From Sphingorhabdus sp. Alg231-15 (GTDB lineage: Bacteria; Pseudomonadota; Alphaproteobacteria; Sphingomonadales; Sphingomonadaceae): a stretch of DNA of 64,000 nucleotides. Each line of letters opens with the position of its first letter. Positions within the stretch are counted from its first letter, which is position 1. Below are positions 52,692 through 62,860 of this stretch, one piece after another. Position numbers and translations under genes: made by a program. Location of the stretch: the NCBI RefSeq assembly GCF_900149705.1, contig NZ_LT703001.1, positions 1,612,001-1,676,000 on the forward strand. Reading direction: 5' to 3'. The notes beneath the pieces are model-generated. The model did no database searches. It was given only the letters and a program-made list of their open reading frames with translations, and was not told the DNA's origin.

Positions 52692-53285
52692 TCAAGCTAT
52701 GACTGGCTTATGCCAAGCATGTGCAGAATCGACCCTTGCCTCATGCGCTTCTATGGCATCGGATTTTGACATTGTCAGGTCAATTTCATCAAGCCCGTCC
52801 ATCAAGCATTGGTGCCGGAAAGGATCCATCTCGAAGGTAAAGCGATCCTGAAACGGTGTGGTTACACTCATACTTTCCATATCGATAGTTATCGGATCGG
52901 TTTTGGCGACCTCCATCAAACGGTCAATGGCTTCTTGCGGCAAGGGGATAGCGAGCAGGCCATTTTTAAATGCATTGCTGGAAAAAATATCAGAAAAGCT
53001 CGGCGCGATAATCGCCTTTATACCCATGTCGTCGAGCGCCCATGCGGCATGCTCACGGCTGGAGCCGCATCCAAAATTATCACCCGCGATCAAGACTGAG
53101 GCTCCTGCATATTCAGGATCGTCGAAAACATTGCCCTCTTTGGCTCGGATCGATTCAAACGCGCCCTCGCCCAGACCTTCCCGGGATATGGTTTTGAGCC
53201 ATTCGGCCGCAATGATCACATCGGTATCGACATTTTTCTGACCAAAGGGAATGGCGCGCCCTTCAACCGAACGGACCGGTTTCAT
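52692..53285 (-). CDS. leuD: 3-isopropylmalate dehydratase small subunit
   Basis: 197 aa. [21 protein letters not shown] is the family start and [20 protein letters not shown] the substrate loop; then [19 protein letters not shown]. With LeuC it isomerises isopropylmalate in leucine synthesis. Its ATG overlaps the stop of a small membrane protein (ATGA) that separates it from leuC. Confidence 0.96.
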   Translation of the reverse strand: MKPVRSVEGRAIPFGQKNVDTDVIIAAEWLKTISREGLGEGAFESIRAKEGNVFDDPEYAGASVLIAGDNFGCGSSREHAAWALDDMGIKAIIAPSFSDIFSSNAFKNGLLAIPLPQEAIDRLMEVAKTDPITIDMESMSVTTPFQDRFTFEMDPFRHQCLMDGLDEIDLTMSKSDAIEAHEARVDSAHAWHKPVIA

Positions 53286-53515
53286 TCTTCATCCTCTTCA
53301 GAACCATCCACCGGCTCATTCTCATAACGTGTGCCGGGTTTTGGCTCAGAGGCCTTGAACTCATCCAGCTTGCGCATTTTGTGTCGACCGGCATAGATCA
53401 GGGCTGCGGCAACGGCTGCCGAACCAACGGCAGCACCCACCTTGGCACCGGTTGACCATTTGCTTTTCTTTTCGTTTGCGCCGTCATCTTCAGGTTTCTT
53501 CTTATCGTCTGCCAT
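53282..53515 (-). CDS. Small single-TM protein inside the leuC-leuD operon
   Basis: 77 aa. Charged N-terminus ([20 protein letters not shown]), a Gly/Ala-rich helix ([20 protein letters not shown]), then [12 protein letters not shown] and an acidic end ([11 protein letters not shown]). I know such proteins between leuC and leuD in sphingomonads only as hypotheticals. 9 bases after leuC and overlapping leuD, so they are co-translated. A membrane role for it in leucine synthesis is not supported by any motif. Confidence 0.78.
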   Translation of the reverse strand: MADDKKKPEDDGANEKKSKWSTGAKVGAAVGSAAVAAALIYAGRHKMRKLDEFKASEPKPGTRYENEPVDGSEEDEE

Positions 53516-53524
53516 ATCTAAGCC

Positions 53525-54955
53525 TTATCCTATCAGTTCGCGAACATCTGTAAGTTTGCCGGCAACCGCAGCCGCAGCTGCCATTGCAGGAGACATTAAA
53601 TGGGTTCTGGCACCAGGCCCTTGGCGACCAACGAAATTGCGATTGGACGTCGAGGCGCAGCGTTCTCCCGGTGGGACTTTGTCGGGATTCATCCCAAGAC
53701 AGGCAGAACAGCCCGGTTCTCGCCATTCAAAACCGGAAGCCTTGAAGATCGCATCCAGACCTTCCGCTTCTGCCTGTGCTTTAACGAGGCCGGATCCGGG
53801 CACCACAATCGCCCATTTCACACCATCTGCCTTTTTGCGGCCTTCGAGAACCTTGGCTGCTGCTCGTAAATCCTCAATCCGGCTGTTGGTGCAACTGCCA
53901 ATAAAGATGTTTTCGACCGAAACATCCGACAGCGGCTGTCCCGCCGAAAGCCCCATATATTCCAATGACTTGCGCGCTGCATCCTGCTTGGACGGGTCGG
54001 CAAAACTCTCTGGAGCCGGAACCTGACCAGTTACCGGCAGGACATCTTCAGGACTCGTGCCCCAGGTCACCGTTGGTGCAACGTCGGCTGCGTCAATTAT
54101 CACGGTCTTGTCGAAAACCGCACCATCGTCGGTACGCAAGTTTTTCCAATAGGCAACAGCCGCATCCCAGTCCGCTCCCTTGGGCGCCATCGGACGGTCT
54201 TTAAGATAGGCAAAGGTTGTTTCATCAGGCGCGATCAGGCCAGCACGCGCGCCAGCCTCGATTGACATGTTCGATACGGTCAACCGGCCTTCGATCGACA
54301 TTTTCTCAAACACCTCGCCACGATATTCCACGACATGGCCGGTACCACCCGCTGCACCAATGACGCCGATGATGTGCAGGATCAGGTCTTTAGGACTGAT
54401 GCCGGGACCGAGTAGTCCCTCAACCCGAATTTCCATTGATTTGGACCGGGATAGCTGCAGTGTCTGTGTGGCCAGGACATGCTCGACTTCGCTGGTGCCA
54501 ATGCCAAAGGCGAGCGCGCCCAGCGCACCATGTGCGGCTGTATGGCTGTCTCCGCAGACCAGCGTGGTGCCAGGCAGTGTAAAGCCCTGTTCCGGCCCGA
54601 TAACATGAACAATCCCCTGTTCTTTGTCACTCGCACCGATATATTTGATTCCGAAAGCTGGCGCATTGGCTTCCAGAGCTTCGAGCTGTGCTGCACTTTG
54701 CGGATCGGCAATTGGTATCTTGTTACCATTGGCATCGACACGCGGTGTCGTCGGCAGGTTATGATCGGGAACAGCCAGTGTCAGATCGGGGCGACGAACC
54801 TTGCGATCGGCCTTACGGAGTCCTTCAAAAGCCTGCGGACTGGTCACCTCATGCACGAGATGCCGGTCAATATAGATCAGCGCCGTGCCGTCATCGCGCT
54901 GATCCACGACATGGGCATCCCAGATTTTCTCGTACAGGGTCTTTGCTTTGTTCAT
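53525..54955 (-). CDS. leuC: 3-isopropylmalate dehydratase large subunit
   Basis: 476 aa from [17 protein letters not shown] at 54955; an ATG at 54970 is in frame, but the family starts here. [4Fe-4S] ligands in [12 protein letters not shown] and GCSACLGMN. Aconitase-type blocks: [20 protein letters not shown] and [10 protein letters not shown]. Pairs with LeuD. The leuB/leuA genes are elsewhere. Divergent from crtZ, with 112 bases between starts. Confidence 0.96.
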   Translation of the reverse strand: MNKAKTLYEKIWDAHVVDQRDDGTALIYIDRHLVHEVTSPQAFEGLRKADRKVRRPDLTLAVPDHNLPTTPRVDANGNKIPIADPQSAAQLEALEANAPAFGIKYIGASDKEQGIVHVIGPEQGFTLPGTTLVCGDSHTAAHGALGALAFGIGTSEVEHVLATQTLQLSRSKSMEIRVEGLLGPGISPKDLILHIIGVIGAAGGTGHVVEYRGEVFEKMSIEGRLTVSNMSIEAGARAGLIAPDETTFAYLKDRPMAPKGADWDAAVAYWKNLRTDDGAVFDKTVIIDAADVAPTVTWGTSPEDVLPVTGQVPAPESFADPSKQDAARKSLEYMGLSAGQPLSDVSVENIFIGSCTNSRIEDLRAAAKVLEGRKKADGVKWAIVVPGSGLVKAQAEAEGLDAIFKASGFEWREPGCSACLGMNPDKVPPGERCASTSNRNFVGRQGPGARTHLMSPAMAAAAAVAGKLTDVRELIG

Positions 54956-55067
54956 CCGGGGTTTCACCATCCTCTAATGCAATATGGTGTTTCGTTTACC
55001 CAGATCAATTGCCCGTGCAAGCGAGAAGTGACTTCAAAAGACCATCAGAAAGGCGTATCTTCACCAG

Positions 55068-55589
55068 ATGACCATTTTTGCTATCATAGCCACCATAGTT
55101 GCTTCCGTCATCGCGATGGAATTTGTCGCATGGGGCGCGCACAAATATATCATGCATGGCTTCGGCTGGAATTGGCACCGCGATCATCACGAGCCACATG
55201 ATAAGGTGCTGGAGAAAAACGACCTCTATGGCATTGCCGGAGCAGTGATGAGCATTTCCATGTTTGTCGTTGGCAGTCCGATGATCATGGGCAATTCCGC
55301 CTGGGAACCGGGCACATGGATTGGGCTAGGTATATTGATATATGGCATCATATACACCCTGATCCACGACGGGTTGGTGCATCAGCGCTATTTCAAATAT
55401 GTTCCTAAGCGCGGCTATGCCAAGCGTCTGGTGCAAGCCCATAAGCTGCACCATGCAACTGTCGGCAAGGAAGGCGGTGTTAGCTTTGGCTTCGTCTTTG
55501 CCCGGGATCCCGCCAAGTTGAAGGCGGAATTGAGAGCCCAGCGCGAGACGGGAGAAGCCGTGGTCAGAGACTCTGTTGGCGCGGCTTAA
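55068..55589 (+). CDS. crtZ: Beta-carotene hydroxylase CrtZ
   Basis: 173 aa membrane di-iron enzyme. His motifs HKYIMH, HRDHHEPH, HDGLVHQRY and HKLHHA are all present. It converts beta-carotene to zeaxanthin or echinenone-type substrates to hydroxylated forms. It stands alone here: no crtB, I, Y or W gene is nearby, so the rest of the pathway lies elsewhere. Its 3' end overlaps the convergent EamA gene by 26 bases. Confidence 0.95.
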   Translation: MTIFAIIATIVASVIAMEFVAWGAHKYIMHGFGWNWHRDHHEPHDKVLEKNDLYGIAGAVMSISMFVVGSPMIMGNSAWEPGTWIGLGILIYGIIYTLIHDGLVHQRYFKYVPKRGYAKRLVQAHKLHHATVGKEGGVSFGFVFARDPAKLKAELRAQRETGEAVVRDSVGAA

Positions 55590-56466
55590 ACCCGCTCCAT
55601 TTGATCATAGTCAATCCAATCCCTGCAAAAATCATCGCGCTACCGATGAAAAACCGTGTCGTCAGTATTTCGCCAAGCAGCAGCACCCCGCCCAGCGCGG
55701 CAATCGCCGGTACTGAAAGCTGTGAGGCGGCGGCGGTACTAACCGACAATCGCGGCAGAACGGCATACCAGGTAATATAGCCCAGTCCCGATGTGATAGT
55801 GCCGGAGATTATCGCCAACATGACACCGGTTGGCTGAACATGTTCGCCGCTACCCAACACAGGAATGAGCAACAGGCACAGCACCGCCGCCCCGACAAAA
55901 TTCCGCGCTGTGGCGAGAGCGGGCCGCGCTGCGCCTTTTCCGGCCCAGCTATAAAAACCCCAGGAAATGCCGGCCAGCGCCATGATCAGACCACCAGCCA
56001 GTGGCGGCGCCGTGTCCCCTGGTGCCAGAAATACAGCAAGTCCAGCAATGGCCAACAACAGCCCCGCCCATTGGATAGCCGTTGGATAGATACCACGCAC
56101 TATGCCAATCATCTGCAGGCTCAATTGCCCAGCTGGAAACAGGATCAGGGCGCCAATTGCAGCATCCAGCGATACATAAGCAAATGAGAAGCTGACAGCA
56201 TATAAGAATAGAGCAACCGCTGGAACGATCGTATCGCGGCGTGGCAACACCGCACGACCATGACGCCATCCAAATAGCAGCCCCAGCAAAAGCGCGCCCG
56301 AAACGATGCGGATCGCGGTGAAACTCGCCCAATCGATGGTATTCTCAGCCAACGCCGCGCGATTCAGCAGACTGTTGCCAGCAAATGCACATAACGTCAG
56401 AACTAGCAAAAGCGCGGTTAGCGAACGTCCGCCAACAGGGCCTGACCGTTGATCAGCAGCAGACAC
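55564..56466 (-). CDS. EamA/DMT-family transporter
   Basis: 300 aa, ten predicted membrane helices in two EamA repeats (about residues 15-140 and 155-290), for example LLLVLTLCAFAGNSLLNRAAL and TAAASQLSVPAIAALGGVLLL. GTG start sharing a base with the upstream GST stop (TAGTG). Such transporters export amino acids, purines or drugs; no substrate can be inferred. Overlaps the crtZ end by 26 bases. Confidence 0.92.
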   Translation of the reverse strand: MSAADQRSGPVGGRSLTALLLVLTLCAFAGNSLLNRAALAENTIDWASFTAIRIVSGALLLGLLFGWRHGRAVLPRRDTIVPAVALFLYAVSFSFAYVSLDAAIGALILFPAGQLSLQMIGIVRGIYPTAIQWAGLLLAIAGLAVFLAPGDTAPPLAGGLIMALAGISWGFYSWAGKGAARPALATARNFVGAAVLCLLLIPVLGSGEHVQPTGVMLAIISGTITSGLGYITWYAVLPRLSVSTAAASQLSVPAIAALGGVLLLGEILTTRFFIGSAMIFAGIGLTMIKWSGFKPRQQSL

Positions 56467-57098
56467 TAACCCGCAAGCGTAGGTACGACCGGTCCGCCCA
56501 ATTCAATTGCCTTTTTATAGCCCGCCCGGGCCATCATCCGTTTGCCATAGTCCATCGTCGCTGGCCGATTGGCGAGCATACCAGCGGCCATGGCGAGTTC
56601 GATTACATACATGATATTAATGTCAGCGCCGGTGAAACTGTCGCCGACCAGAAATTCACGATTATCGATATGGTGCTCCACATAGTCGAGCAGCTTGACG
56701 ACCTCGCCCTCGACAAACGGCGCATAGCCTTCACCTAATCCACCGAAACGCGGCGCGAGCATCTGCACGATTACTGGATTGGCCAATGTACCTTCGGCGA
56801 AATGCAACCATTCCAGATACTCAGCCCTGTCCTTGGCCCCCGGTCCCGGCGCCAGCTTACCGTCTCCATATTGCTCCAATATATATTCAATCACCGCCCC
56901 TGATTCCATCATCAGATGATCGTCGATGATAACGGTCGGTGCCTTGGCGAGCGGATGGATAGCCGCCAGATCGGCTTGTGCGCGCATGGTCTCGGGATGA
57001 CGTTGATGCCGAACCATCTCATAGTCGATACCGAGTTCTTCCAGCAACCAGATGATACGCGTTGAACGACTATATTCTAGATGGTGCAATATGATCAT
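56466..57098 (-). CDS. Glutathione S-transferase (first of two)
   Basis: 210 aa. Thioredoxin-like N-domain: HHLEYSRSTRIIWLLEELG with the Ser/Tyr activating region, PLAKAPTVIIDDHLMMESGAVIEY with the cis-Pro and the Glu-Ser pair that hold GSH. All-helical C-domain from about residue 90. AGGAG precedes the ATG. Upstream of the EamA gene and overlapping it by 1 base, which may link conjugation with export (inference). Confidence 0.92.
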   Translation of the reverse strand: MIILHHLEYSRSTRIIWLLEELGIDYEMVRHQRHPETMRAQADLAAIHPLAKAPTVIIDDHLMMESGAVIEYILEQYGDGKLAPGPGAKDRAEYLEWLHFAEGTLANPVIVQMLAPRFGGLGEGYAPFVEGEVVKLLDYVEHHIDNREFLVGDSFTGADINIMYVIELAMAAGMLANRPATMDYGKRMMARAGYKKAIELGGPVVPTLAG

Positions 57099-57224
57099 GG
57101 CTTTGGCTCCTGTGGGGTTCGAACAGTTTCGCTGGGCCGGAGCCTAGATGCAGTCAAAAGCACAAACAACAAAAACAATGATTGCTCATGCCAAACAGCC
57201 TACAACGCGATCTGTTCCGGATGC

Positions 57225-58712
57225 CTAGTGTCCAACCACGCCCAGGCTTTCAAACGGCCGGTCATTATCACTATATTTCTCAACCAATGTCGCGCTGGCT
57301 TCATTCAGGCCAATAAGCTCAACCGTCTTGCCTTCATTTTGCAGGCGTTCGACAATCTTGTCGAGCATGCCGGTCGCCGAGATATCCCAGAAGTGCGCAT
57401 CGTGAACATCGATAATCACAGTATCAATACCTTCTTCGTTAAACTCCATCGCTTCATAGAGCATATCGACCGAGCCAAAGAATATCTGGCCACCAAAGAC
57501 ATAACGGTGGGTAGTGACTTCCACGAAATCCTGAATAGTGACGAGCTGACGCACTTTCCATGCGAAGAAGATACCAGAGAGCAAGACGCCGGTCAGAACA
57601 CCAATGGACAGATCATGGGTTGCGACAACCATCACCACAGTGGCGATCATAACGAAATTGGATGGCCACGGGTGGTGGGTGATTTCCGTAAAGCTCTTCC
57701 AACGGAAGGTGCTGATGGAAACAAAGATCATCACCGCGACCAAAGCTGGCATCGGGATTTGTGCGACCAGTGGCCCAAGACCAACGATAAGTACCAACAG
57801 CATCACACCTGCTACAAAGGTTGAAAGGCGCCTGCGCCCGCCCGATTTAATATTGATTACCGATTGACCGATCATCGCACAGCCGCCCATGCCGCCGATA
57901 AAACCGGTTACGAAATTGGCAATGCCCTGACCATAGGTTTCCCGTTTCTTGTCACTGCGGGTCTCGGTCATATCATCGACAATCGAGGCCGTGAGCAGAG
58001 ATTCCAGTAAGCCAACCGCCGCCATCGCCAATGAATAAGGCGCAATAATCTGCAATGTTTCCCAGGTGATCGGAATTTGCGGAATGTGGATCCATGGCAA
58101 GCTGTCAGGCAACTCCCCCATATCGCCAACGGTTGATACATCGACCCTGAAATAGATGCTGACCGCCGCCAGCACGATGATTGCGGCCAAGGGTGACGGC
58201 ACCCAGCTGGTGAGCTTCGGCAAGCCGTAGATGATCGCCAGACCGGCCGCGACCATCGCATAGGTCTGCCAAGTAAAGGCTTCACCGGTCAGTTGCGGGA
58301 GCTGCGCCATGAAGATAAGGATGGCGAGCGCGTTCACAAATCCGGTAATGACCGACCGCGAGACAAAGCGCATCAACAGGTCCAGTCTGAGCAACGCCGC
58401 GATGGCTTGAAAAATGCCCATTAATATGGTTGCTGCGAACAGATATTCGACCCCATGATCGCGCACCAGCGGAACGACCAATACGGCCACTGCCGCTGTC
58501 GCGGCGCTGATCATTCCCGGTCGGCCGCCAATCATCGAGATAATTACGGCGATCGAGAAACTGGCATAGAGACCAACACGCGGATCAACTCCGGCAATAA
58601 TGGCAAAGCCAATAGCCTCAGGGATCAACGCAAGCGCAACAACCAAACCAGCCAGAAACTCGGTTTTCGGATTGGAAAGCCAGTCGCGTTTGAAGTCGCT
58701 GTGTATTGCCAT
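57225..58712 (-). CDS. SulP-family anion transporter with STAS domain
   Basis: 495 aa. Family start [20 protein letters not shown], about ten to twelve membrane helices, then a cytoplasmic STAS domain at about 405-490 ([40 protein letters not shown]). Such proteins move sulfate, bicarbonate or dicarboxylates, usually with Na+ or H+. No carbonic anhydrase gene is fused or adjacent. GGGG precedes the ATG. The 123-base gap below it shows nothing else. Confidence 0.94.
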   Translation of the reverse strand: MAIHSDFKRDWLSNPKTEFLAGLVVALALIPEAIGFAIIAGVDPRVGLYASFSIAVIISMIGGRPGMISAATAAVAVLVVPLVRDHGVEYLFAATILMGIFQAIAALLRLDLLMRFVSRSVITGFVNALAILIFMAQLPQLTGEAFTWQTYAMVAAGLAIIYGLPKLTSWVPSPLAAIIVLAAVSIYFRVDVSTVGDMGELPDSLPWIHIPQIPITWETLQIIAPYSLAMAAVGLLESLLTASIVDDMTETRSDKKRETYGQGIANFVTGFIGGMGGCAMIGQSVINIKSGGRRRLSTFVAGVMLLVLIVGLGPLVAQIPMPALVAVMIFVSISTFRWKSFTEITHHPWPSNFVMIATVVMVVATHDLSIGVLTGVLLSGIFFAWKVRQLVTIQDFVEVTTHRYVFGGQIFFGSVDMLYEAMEFNEEGIDTVIIDVHDAHFWDISATGMLDKIVERLQNEGKTVELIGLNEASATLVEKYSDNDRPFESLGVVGH

Positions 58713-58835
58713 GATTCGGTCCCCACCGATTGAGATGTCAGATTAGATTGTTGCAACGCACCATTGCTGAGCGCGGCCATGGCCTATTGGCTTGCCACCG
58801 TCAAGCGAAGCACCACTCTTTGCATCTGTTCCAGA

Positions 58836-59522
58836 TCAAACAGGTGTCCGGAAATCTTCGGTCACTCTGGCCACCGCAGCAATCTCTTCTTCATGACCAA
58901 TTTCGCGATGCGGCTCGGCAAGTGCTTCGGTCTCCCAAGCCTGCATGGCGGGATGGGCAATGATATTATCCACCCATGCCCTGCCTTTCGATCCAATATC
59001 GAGATCAAATGTCCGCACGCGGTAGGCCACCGGCGCATAAAAGGCATCCACGGCGGTAAACTTGTCGCCCGCTAGCCAGGGTCCGCCAAAGCTGTTCAAA
59101 CCTTCGGCAAATAGCTCGCCGATCCGGCTCACATTGCGTTGAAGCGGCGTCTCGATGTCATGTAGCTCCGCCCGGATTCCAATATTCATCGGGCAGATAT
59201 TGCGTAGCGGCGCGAAACCGCCATGCATTTCCGCTGCCGCACAACGCGCCCAAGTCCGTGCCTTTTCATCCTCTGGCCAGACACCCTCGTTCCGCTCCGC
59301 GAGATATTCCATGATCGCGAGCGAATCCCAAATCGTGCGATCATCGTCCTTCAAACAGGGCACCTGGGCATTGGGAGCAAAGGCCCGAAACCGCTCATAA
59401 TTGTCTTCTTCAAAATAGATGATCTCGTCTTTGAACGGGATATCCAGCGCCTTCATCAACATCCACGGGCGTAGCGACCAGCTTGAATAGTTCCGGTTTG
59501 CGGTAATCAGCGTGTAGGTCAT
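58836..59522 (-). CDS. Glutathione S-transferase-family protein (second of two)
   Basis: 228 aa. N-domain LITANRNYSSWSLRPWMLMKAL with the SxWSxR group seen in the YfcF/maleylacetoacetate-isomerase-like branch, NAQVPCLKDDDRTIWDSLAIMEYLAE for the cis-Pro and GSH site. C-terminal helical domain. ATGA overlap with the SDR gene before it; last of the IVD-SDR-GST operon. Confidence 0.92.
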   Translation of the reverse strand: MTYTLITANRNYSSWSLRPWMLMKALDIPFKDEIIYFEEDNYERFRAFAPNAQVPCLKDDDRTIWDSLAIMEYLAERNEGVWPEDEKARTWARCAAAEMHGGFAPLRNICPMNIGIRAELHDIETPLQRNVSRIGELFAEGLNSFGGPWLAGDKFTAVDAFYAPVAYRVRTFDLDIGSKGRAWVDNIIAHPAMQAWETEALAEPHREIGHEEEIAAVARVTEDFRTPV

Positions 59523-60481
59523 ATAGCCTCCTTTGGAGAGAGATAACTGGGATCATGATGAAAGGGCATCGGGCGATCTTCTGCCAGAGCTTCCAAAATG
59601 CTGGCGAAGCTGGTCTTGCCCCGAAAACCCAAAAGTTTCTCCGCTTTCCCGGCATCGTAAACACGATCAATATGATCCGGCAACACCCAGCCTTTTTCCT
59701 CATACAAGGCTTTGGCTTCGGGAAAGCAACGCGCGATCACCGATGGTGCGTCCTCGAGAAGCTGTTTGCAATCTTCTCGGGTAAACGGCGTTGCCGCTGA
59801 TAAAACAAACGTCTCGAAACCCAAGTCAGCAATGCGATCCAACGCGGCAATATGAGCGTCAGCGGCATCCTCGACAGTCAATCGCCGGTTCAGTAATTCA
59901 TTGGCTTTCAGATTGGGGCCGCTTGGTATCTCAAGCGTATCATCGTCTTCGGGAAAGAAACGGCCCGTGCGCAAAACCGCGACGCTAATTCCGTGCAGCT
60001 TGTGATAGAGACGGCACAGATGCTCTGCCGATATCTTCGTGACACCATAGATATTGCGCGGTTTCAGAGGGCCGAATTCTTCATCCAGCCAAAAGGCCTG
60101 TTCAGCCCCGCCGGCACGGCCGGCACGCACGGCTTCGGAAATCATCAGAGAGGTTGTTGAGGTGAAGACAAACCGGTCATGACCAGCCTGTACCGCGGCT
60201 TCCAGAAGGTTCAGCGTGCCAGTGACATTCACATCGACAAAGGCGCTGCTGGGATAACGGACAATATCGGGTTTGTGCAGTGCGCCTGCATGGATGACAG
60301 CCTCAATGCCATGGTCGTCGAAAGTCTTGTCGATCAACGCCCGATCAGCCACCGAGCCAACGATAGCGGTGTGGTCCCCGGCCGCAACATCCAGACCGGT
60401 TACTTGGTGACCGATCGCTTCAAGCCTCGGTGCCAGAAACCTGCCCAACCAACCCGATGAGCCGGTGAGCAGCAGCTTCAT
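59519..60481 (-). CDS. NAD-dependent epimerase/dehydratase (extended SDR)
   Basis: 320 aa. NAD motif LLTGSSGWLGRFLAP (GxxGxxG), HAGALHKPDIV, catalytic region FTSTTSL and YGVTKISAEHL (YxxxK). Sugar-nucleotide epimerases/dehydratases share this pattern, and the substrate is unclear. Its ATG overlaps the isovaleryl-CoA dehydrogenase stop by 1 base, and its stop overlaps the GST ATG. Confidence 0.91.
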   Translation of the reverse strand: MKLLLTGSSGWLGRFLAPRLEAIGHQVTGLDVAAGDHTAIVGSVADRALIDKTFDDHGIEAVIHAGALHKPDIVRYPSSAFVDVNVTGTLNLLEAAVQAGHDRFVFTSTTSLMISEAVRAGRAGGAEQAFWLDEEFGPLKPRNIYGVTKISAEHLCRLYHKLHGISVAVLRTGRFFPEDDDTLEIPSGPNLKANELLNRRLTVEDAADAHIAALDRIADLGFETFVLSAATPFTREDCKQLLEDAPSVIARCFPEAKALYEEKGWVLPDHIDRVYDAGKAEKLLGFRGKTSFASILEALAEDRPMPFHHDPSYLSPKEAI

Positions 60482-61644
60482 CAGGCGCCACCAATTAATT
60501 CGCGGCCAATCAGCATGCGGCGAATTTCATTGGTTCCTGCGCCAATGTCCAGCAATTTGGAATCGCGCCAATAACGCTCAACCGGCCAGTCGGTCGTGTA
60601 GCCGGCCCCGCCTAGCGCCTGGACCGATTCTTCAGCAACACGGACGCTGCTTTCGGACGCATACATGACAGCACCGGCGGCATCAAAACGCGTTGTCTGA
60701 CCGGCGTCACATGCCTTGTTTACTGCATAAACGTAAGAGCGCGCGCTGTTGAGCCGGACATACATATCGGCAATCTTGCCTTGCATCAGCTGAAACGTGC
60801 CAATCGGCTTGCCAAACTGTTTACGCTCACGGACATAAGGTATGACCGTATCGAGACAGGCTTGCATCAATCCCAAAGGGATTGCAGCCAGCACCGCGCG
60901 CTCATAGTCGAGACCAGACATAAGCACGCCCACGCCGCCATTAATCGGTCCCATCACGTTTTCTTCCGGCACTTCGCAATCGTCAAATACCAGCTCCGCT
61001 GTCGGGCTGCCCTTCATCCCGACTTTCTCGATTTTCTGGCCGATGGAAAAACCCTTCATGCCCTTTTCAATCAGGAAAGCTGTGATGCCGCCAGACCCTG
61101 CATCGGGCCGGGTTTTACCATAGACCACCAGAGTGTCCGCATCGGTTGAGTTGGTGATCCAGAATTTGGTGCCATTCAATATATAGCCGCCCTGCACGGC
61201 TTCTGCTTTCAATTTCATACTCACGACATCCGACCCGGCACCGGCTTCGGACATGGCGAGTGAACCGACATGTTCTCCGGAAATCAGCTTTGGCAAATAT
61301 TTCGCTTTTTGCTCCGGTGATGCCCAGCGGCGGATCTGGTTGACGCACAGATTGCTATGCGCGCCATAGGATAGTCCCAGCGCCGCGCTGCCCCTGCTTA
61401 CTTCTTCAACCGCTATAGCATGTTCCAGATAACCGAGACCAAGCCCACCATCTTCCTCCTCAACGGTCACGCCATGCAGGCCAAGCTCTCCCATCTGCTC
61501 CCAAAGCTCACGCGGAAACCAGTCTTCACGGTCCATTTTCTGGGCCAATGGCATGATTTTCTCGTCGGCAAAGCGCCGCGTAGTATCACGGATCTGGTCG
61601 GCCATTTCACCAAGTTGGAAATCAAAATCAGGGGTAGCAATCAT
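60481..61644 (-). CDS. Isovaleryl-CoA dehydrogenase
   Basis: 387 aa from MIATPDFDFQLGEMADQIRD at 61644, after GAGG; a longer frame reaches 61677. ACAD motifs: LGLSYGAHSNLCVNQI, SEAGAGSDVVSMKLKAE, GTKFWITNSTDADTLVVYGKT, then ALGGAGYTTDWPVERYWRD. The Glu of YGAHSN/GLDYERAV-type positions fits IVD. Leucine catabolism: isovaleryl-CoA to 3-methylcrotonyl-CoA. The methylcrotonyl-CoA carboxylase genes are not alongside. Divergent from pyrD. Confidence 0.9.
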   Translation of the reverse strand: MIATPDFDFQLGEMADQIRDTTRRFADEKIMPLAQKMDREDWFPRELWEQMGELGLHGVTVEEEDGGLGLGYLEHAIAVEEVSRGSAALGLSYGAHSNLCVNQIRRWASPEQKAKYLPKLISGEHVGSLAMSEAGAGSDVVSMKLKAEAVQGGYILNGTKFWITNSTDADTLVVYGKTRPDAGSGGITAFLIEKGMKGFSIGQKIEKVGMKGSPTAELVFDDCEVPEENVMGPINGGVGVLMSGLDYERAVLAAIPLGLMQACLDTVIPYVRERKQFGKPIGTFQLMQGKIADMYVRLNSARSYVYAVNKACDAGQTTRFDAAGAVMYASESSVRVAEESVQALGGAGYTTDWPVERYWRDSKLLDIGAGTNEIRRMLIGRELIGGA

Positions 61645-61778
61645 ATCGTCCTCAACTTTCTGGGAAGCGCATATCATATTTGGTTGCGACTGCGACCAAA
61701 ATTAACGCCAATTTTTTCCAGCTCAACTTGGCGCGCAGAGGATTGCCGATCCTGTCCAGCAATGCCATAGGCGCGGCC

Positions 61779-62822
61779 ATGCTCTATGATCTTGCCCGCC
61801 CATTTATTTTCGCACTCGAAGCGGAGAAGGCCCACGGCCTCACCATTGCCGGACTAAAAGCCCTGCCCTTGGGACCAGCGCCCAAATCCGACCCGGTTCT
61901 GGCCACCACGGTCGCCGGTCTCGATTTTCCCAATCCCATCGGCATGGCACCCGGTTTCGACAAAAATGGTGAAGTGCCTGACGCGCTGATCCGTATGGGC
62001 TTTGGCTATGCCGAAGTCGGGACGCTGACGCCGCGCGCACAGCCAGGCAATCCCAAACCGCGCATATTCCGGTTGCCCAAGGACAAGGCGGTCATAAACC
62101 GGTTGGGGTTTAACAATGAAGGGCAGGAAAAAGCGGCACCGCGCCTGAAACGAATGCGAAGACGTATGGGCAAAGGCGTTCTGGGCATCAATATTGGCGC
62201 CAATAAGGATAGCGATGACCGGATTGCCGACTATGTCATCGGCGTCGAGAATATGGCACCACGCGCAGACTATCTGACGGTCAATATTTCCTCGCCTAAC
62301 ACACCGGGCTTACGCGCGTTGCAAGACAAAGCCGCATTGGAAGAACTGCTCGCCGCCGTCATGCAGGCCCGTGGTGATCACAAAGTACCGGTTTTCCTGA
62401 AAGTCGCCCCTGATCTCGAACCGGCGGACATTGATGATATAGTAGATGTCACCATGAAGCAGAAGATTGATGCGCTTATCGTTTCAAATACCACTATTAC
62501 GCGCCCCAATCTGCATTCGACCAATCAGGATGAAACCGGCGGTCTGTCTGGCGCGCCGCTGAAAGACCTGGCGCTGCAACGGCTTAAGGATTTTCGCAAA
62601 GCCAGCGGCGGCAAAATCCCGCTTATCGGGGTTGGTGGTATCGCCAATGCGGAAGACGCCTATCAGCGCATTCGGGCCGGAGCCTCGCTCATTCAGCTTT
62701 ACACCGCTATGATATATGAAGGCCCGACCATGGCCCGTGCGATGAGCTGCGGACTGGCACGGCTATTGAATCGCGACGGATATGCATCGGTTTCAGATGC
62801 TGTAGGAGCAGACGACAAATGA
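61779..62822 (+). CDS. pyrD: Dihydroorotate dehydrogenase (quinone), class 2
   Basis: 347 aa from MLYDLARPFIFAL at 61779; the frame is open to 61680 but adds an unlikely leader. The N-terminal helix pair (ARPFIFALEAEKAHGLTIAG) docks on the membrane, then MAPGFDKNGEVPDAL, GVLGINIGANKDS, VNISSPNTPGLRALQ with the catalytic Ser, and IPLIGVGGIANAEDAY for FMN. It oxidises dihydroorotate with quinone. The ATG of the gamma-glutamyltransferase gene overlaps or follows its stop. Confidence 0.96.
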   Translation: MLYDLARPFIFALEAEKAHGLTIAGLKALPLGPAPKSDPVLATTVAGLDFPNPIGMAPGFDKNGEVPDALIRMGFGYAEVGTLTPRAQPGNPKPRIFRLPKDKAVINRLGFNNEGQEKAAPRLKRMRRRMGKGVLGINIGANKDSDDRIADYVIGVENMAPRADYLTVNISSPNTPGLRALQDKAALEELLAAVMQARGDHKVPVFLKVAPDLEPADIDDIVDVTMKQKIDALIVSNTTITRPNLHSTNQDETGGLSGAPLKDLALQRLKDFRKASGGKIPLIGVGGIANAEDAYQRIRAGASLIQLYTAMIYEGPTMARAMSCGLARLLNRDGYASVSDAVGADDK

Positions 62823-62860
62823 TTTGCCAAAAAGACAAGCCATCCATAAAACTTGGCTCC

